Below are positions 29,774 through 30,064 of a stretch of 30,064 nt of DNA, piece by piece (position 1 is the stretch's first letter; every line of letters begins with the position of its first letter). The notes beneath the pieces are model-generated. The model worked only from the letters and a program-made list of their open reading frames with translations, did no database searches and was not told the DNA's origin. Made by a program: the position numbers and the translations under genes. Source of the DNA: an uncultured Clostridia bacterium (GTDB lineage Bacteria > Bacillota > Clostridia > UBA1381); contig CAKSRS010000033.1 of NCBI GenBank assembly GCA_934487205.1, positions 1 through 30,064 of the forward strand. The letters run 5' to 3'.

Positions 29774-30013
29774 ATATGACCAAATTTGCACCGCGTTTTT
29801 ATGCACTTTGCACAATTTGGATTTTGTACCCTTAACTCAATTTTTAGGGTTGCATTGTTGACGCATGCCCTGCCAACTGAGCTATTGAGGAATATGACCA
29901 AATTTGCACCGTGTTTTTATGCACTTTGCACAATTTGGATTTTGTACCCTTAACTCAATTTTTAGGGTTGCATTGTTGACGCTTGCCCTGCCAACTGAGC
30001 TATTCAGGAATAT
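29753..30013. repeat. 118-bp tandem repeat carrying the 5' end of tRNA-Asn (2.2 copies)
   Basis: Units at 29753-29870 and 29871-29988 differ at only three positions by eye; a third, partial copy begins at 29989 and ends near 30013. Each unit holds the first ~21-28 nt of tRNA-Asn (acceptor 5' strand and D-arm, TGCCAACTGAGCTATT) plus about 90 bp of its upstream region, including an imperfect inverted repeat (CCAAATT with AATTTGG). Only the copy next to the gene continues into a full tRNA. Confidence 0.9.
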
Positions 30014-30016
30014 ATG

Positions 30017-30041
30017 AAAAATCCGAAATCTCTTTCGGATT
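30017..30041 (-). terminator. Intrinsic terminator upstream of the tRNA repeat
   Basis: On the minus strand AATCCGAAA pairs with TTTCGGATT across a 4-nt loop and is followed by TTTT. It would end the transcript entering from the right, probably an rRNA operon. Confidence 0.75.
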
Positions 30042-30047
30042 CTTCAG

Positions 30048-30064
30048 TTCCGGCAACTATCTAT
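30048..30064 (-). rRNA. Probable 3' end of a 5S rRNA gene (partial)
   Basis: The last bases read ATAGATAGTTGCCGGAA on the minus strand, like the end of clostridial 5S rRNA (an AGAATAG-type motif then TGCCGG), directly before a terminator and then tRNA-Asn. A 5S to tRNA-Asn order is common in Firmicutes. Only 17 nt are visible. Confidence 0.45.

Noticed and set aside
29753..30013. CRISPR array
   Set aside because: The unit is 118 bp, has only 2.2 copies with no variable spacers, and includes tRNA sequence.
1..30064. Integrase, transposase, relaxase or replication gene
   Set aside because: None of the reading frames shows such motifs, so mobility of the region stays an inference from context.

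Overview
The window reads as a Gram-positive (Clostridia-like) chromosome segment. The surface apparatus is a secretin-less type IV pilus. Low-GC flanks surround a more GC-rich core. Ribosome binding sites are strong GGAGG types, TTG and GTG starts are common, and secreted proteins carry copper-amine-oxidase-N and Big_2 domains typical of gut Clostridia. The species cannot be named from the sequence.

Layout, left to right. Positions 1-190 hold the AT-rich 3' end of rarA on the + strand. An abrupt boundary follows, with a small-ORF leader and a strong leftward promoter at 407-435. From 445 to 29310 nearly every gene is on the minus strand, so the cluster is best read from right to left. (i) A tRNA-Asn gene stands behind two 118-bp tandem repeats that carry copies of its own 5' end, next to what is probably the 3' end of a 5S rRNA gene. 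(ii) A partition-type ParA/ParB pair is followed by a HigB-like toxin gene. (iii) An ArpU-like regulator is followed by a second HigB-like gene, whose leader has a near-consensus promoter and then an intrinsic terminator (attenuator layout). (iv) Tad genes follow: a degenerate CpaE-like protein, CpaB, TadZ/CpaE and TadA. (v) A DinJ/YafQ toxin-antitoxin cassette lies in the opposite orientation. (vi) TadB, TadC, a Flp-like pilin and a DUF4320/TadE-like protein come next. (vii) A type IVa-like assembly set runs pilT, pilB, pilM, pilN, pilO, pilC, major pilin and four minor pilins. (viii) A block of secreted proteins of mostly unknown role follows, then prepilin peptidase, a TadE-like protein and a copper-amine-oxidase-N protein.

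Inferred biology: one locus encodes a complete monoderm type IV pilus (extension motor PilB, retraction motor PilT, PilMNO alignment complex, PilC platform, pilins, PilD) together with a Tad secretion set (TadZ, TadA, TadB, TadC, CpaB, Flp-like pilin, TadE-like proteins). Only one prepilin peptidase is visible. The secreted block may supply pilus-tip or surface adhesins. The ParAB pair, toxin genes, ArpU-like regulator, split operon and tRNA-linked repeats suggest that mobile-element activity shaped the locus. No integrase, relaxase or transposase is visible.

The least explained signals are two structurally matching RNA hairpin elements that each follow a pilin gene, the tRNA-derived tandem repeat, and the attenuator-like leader ahead of the Tad operon.
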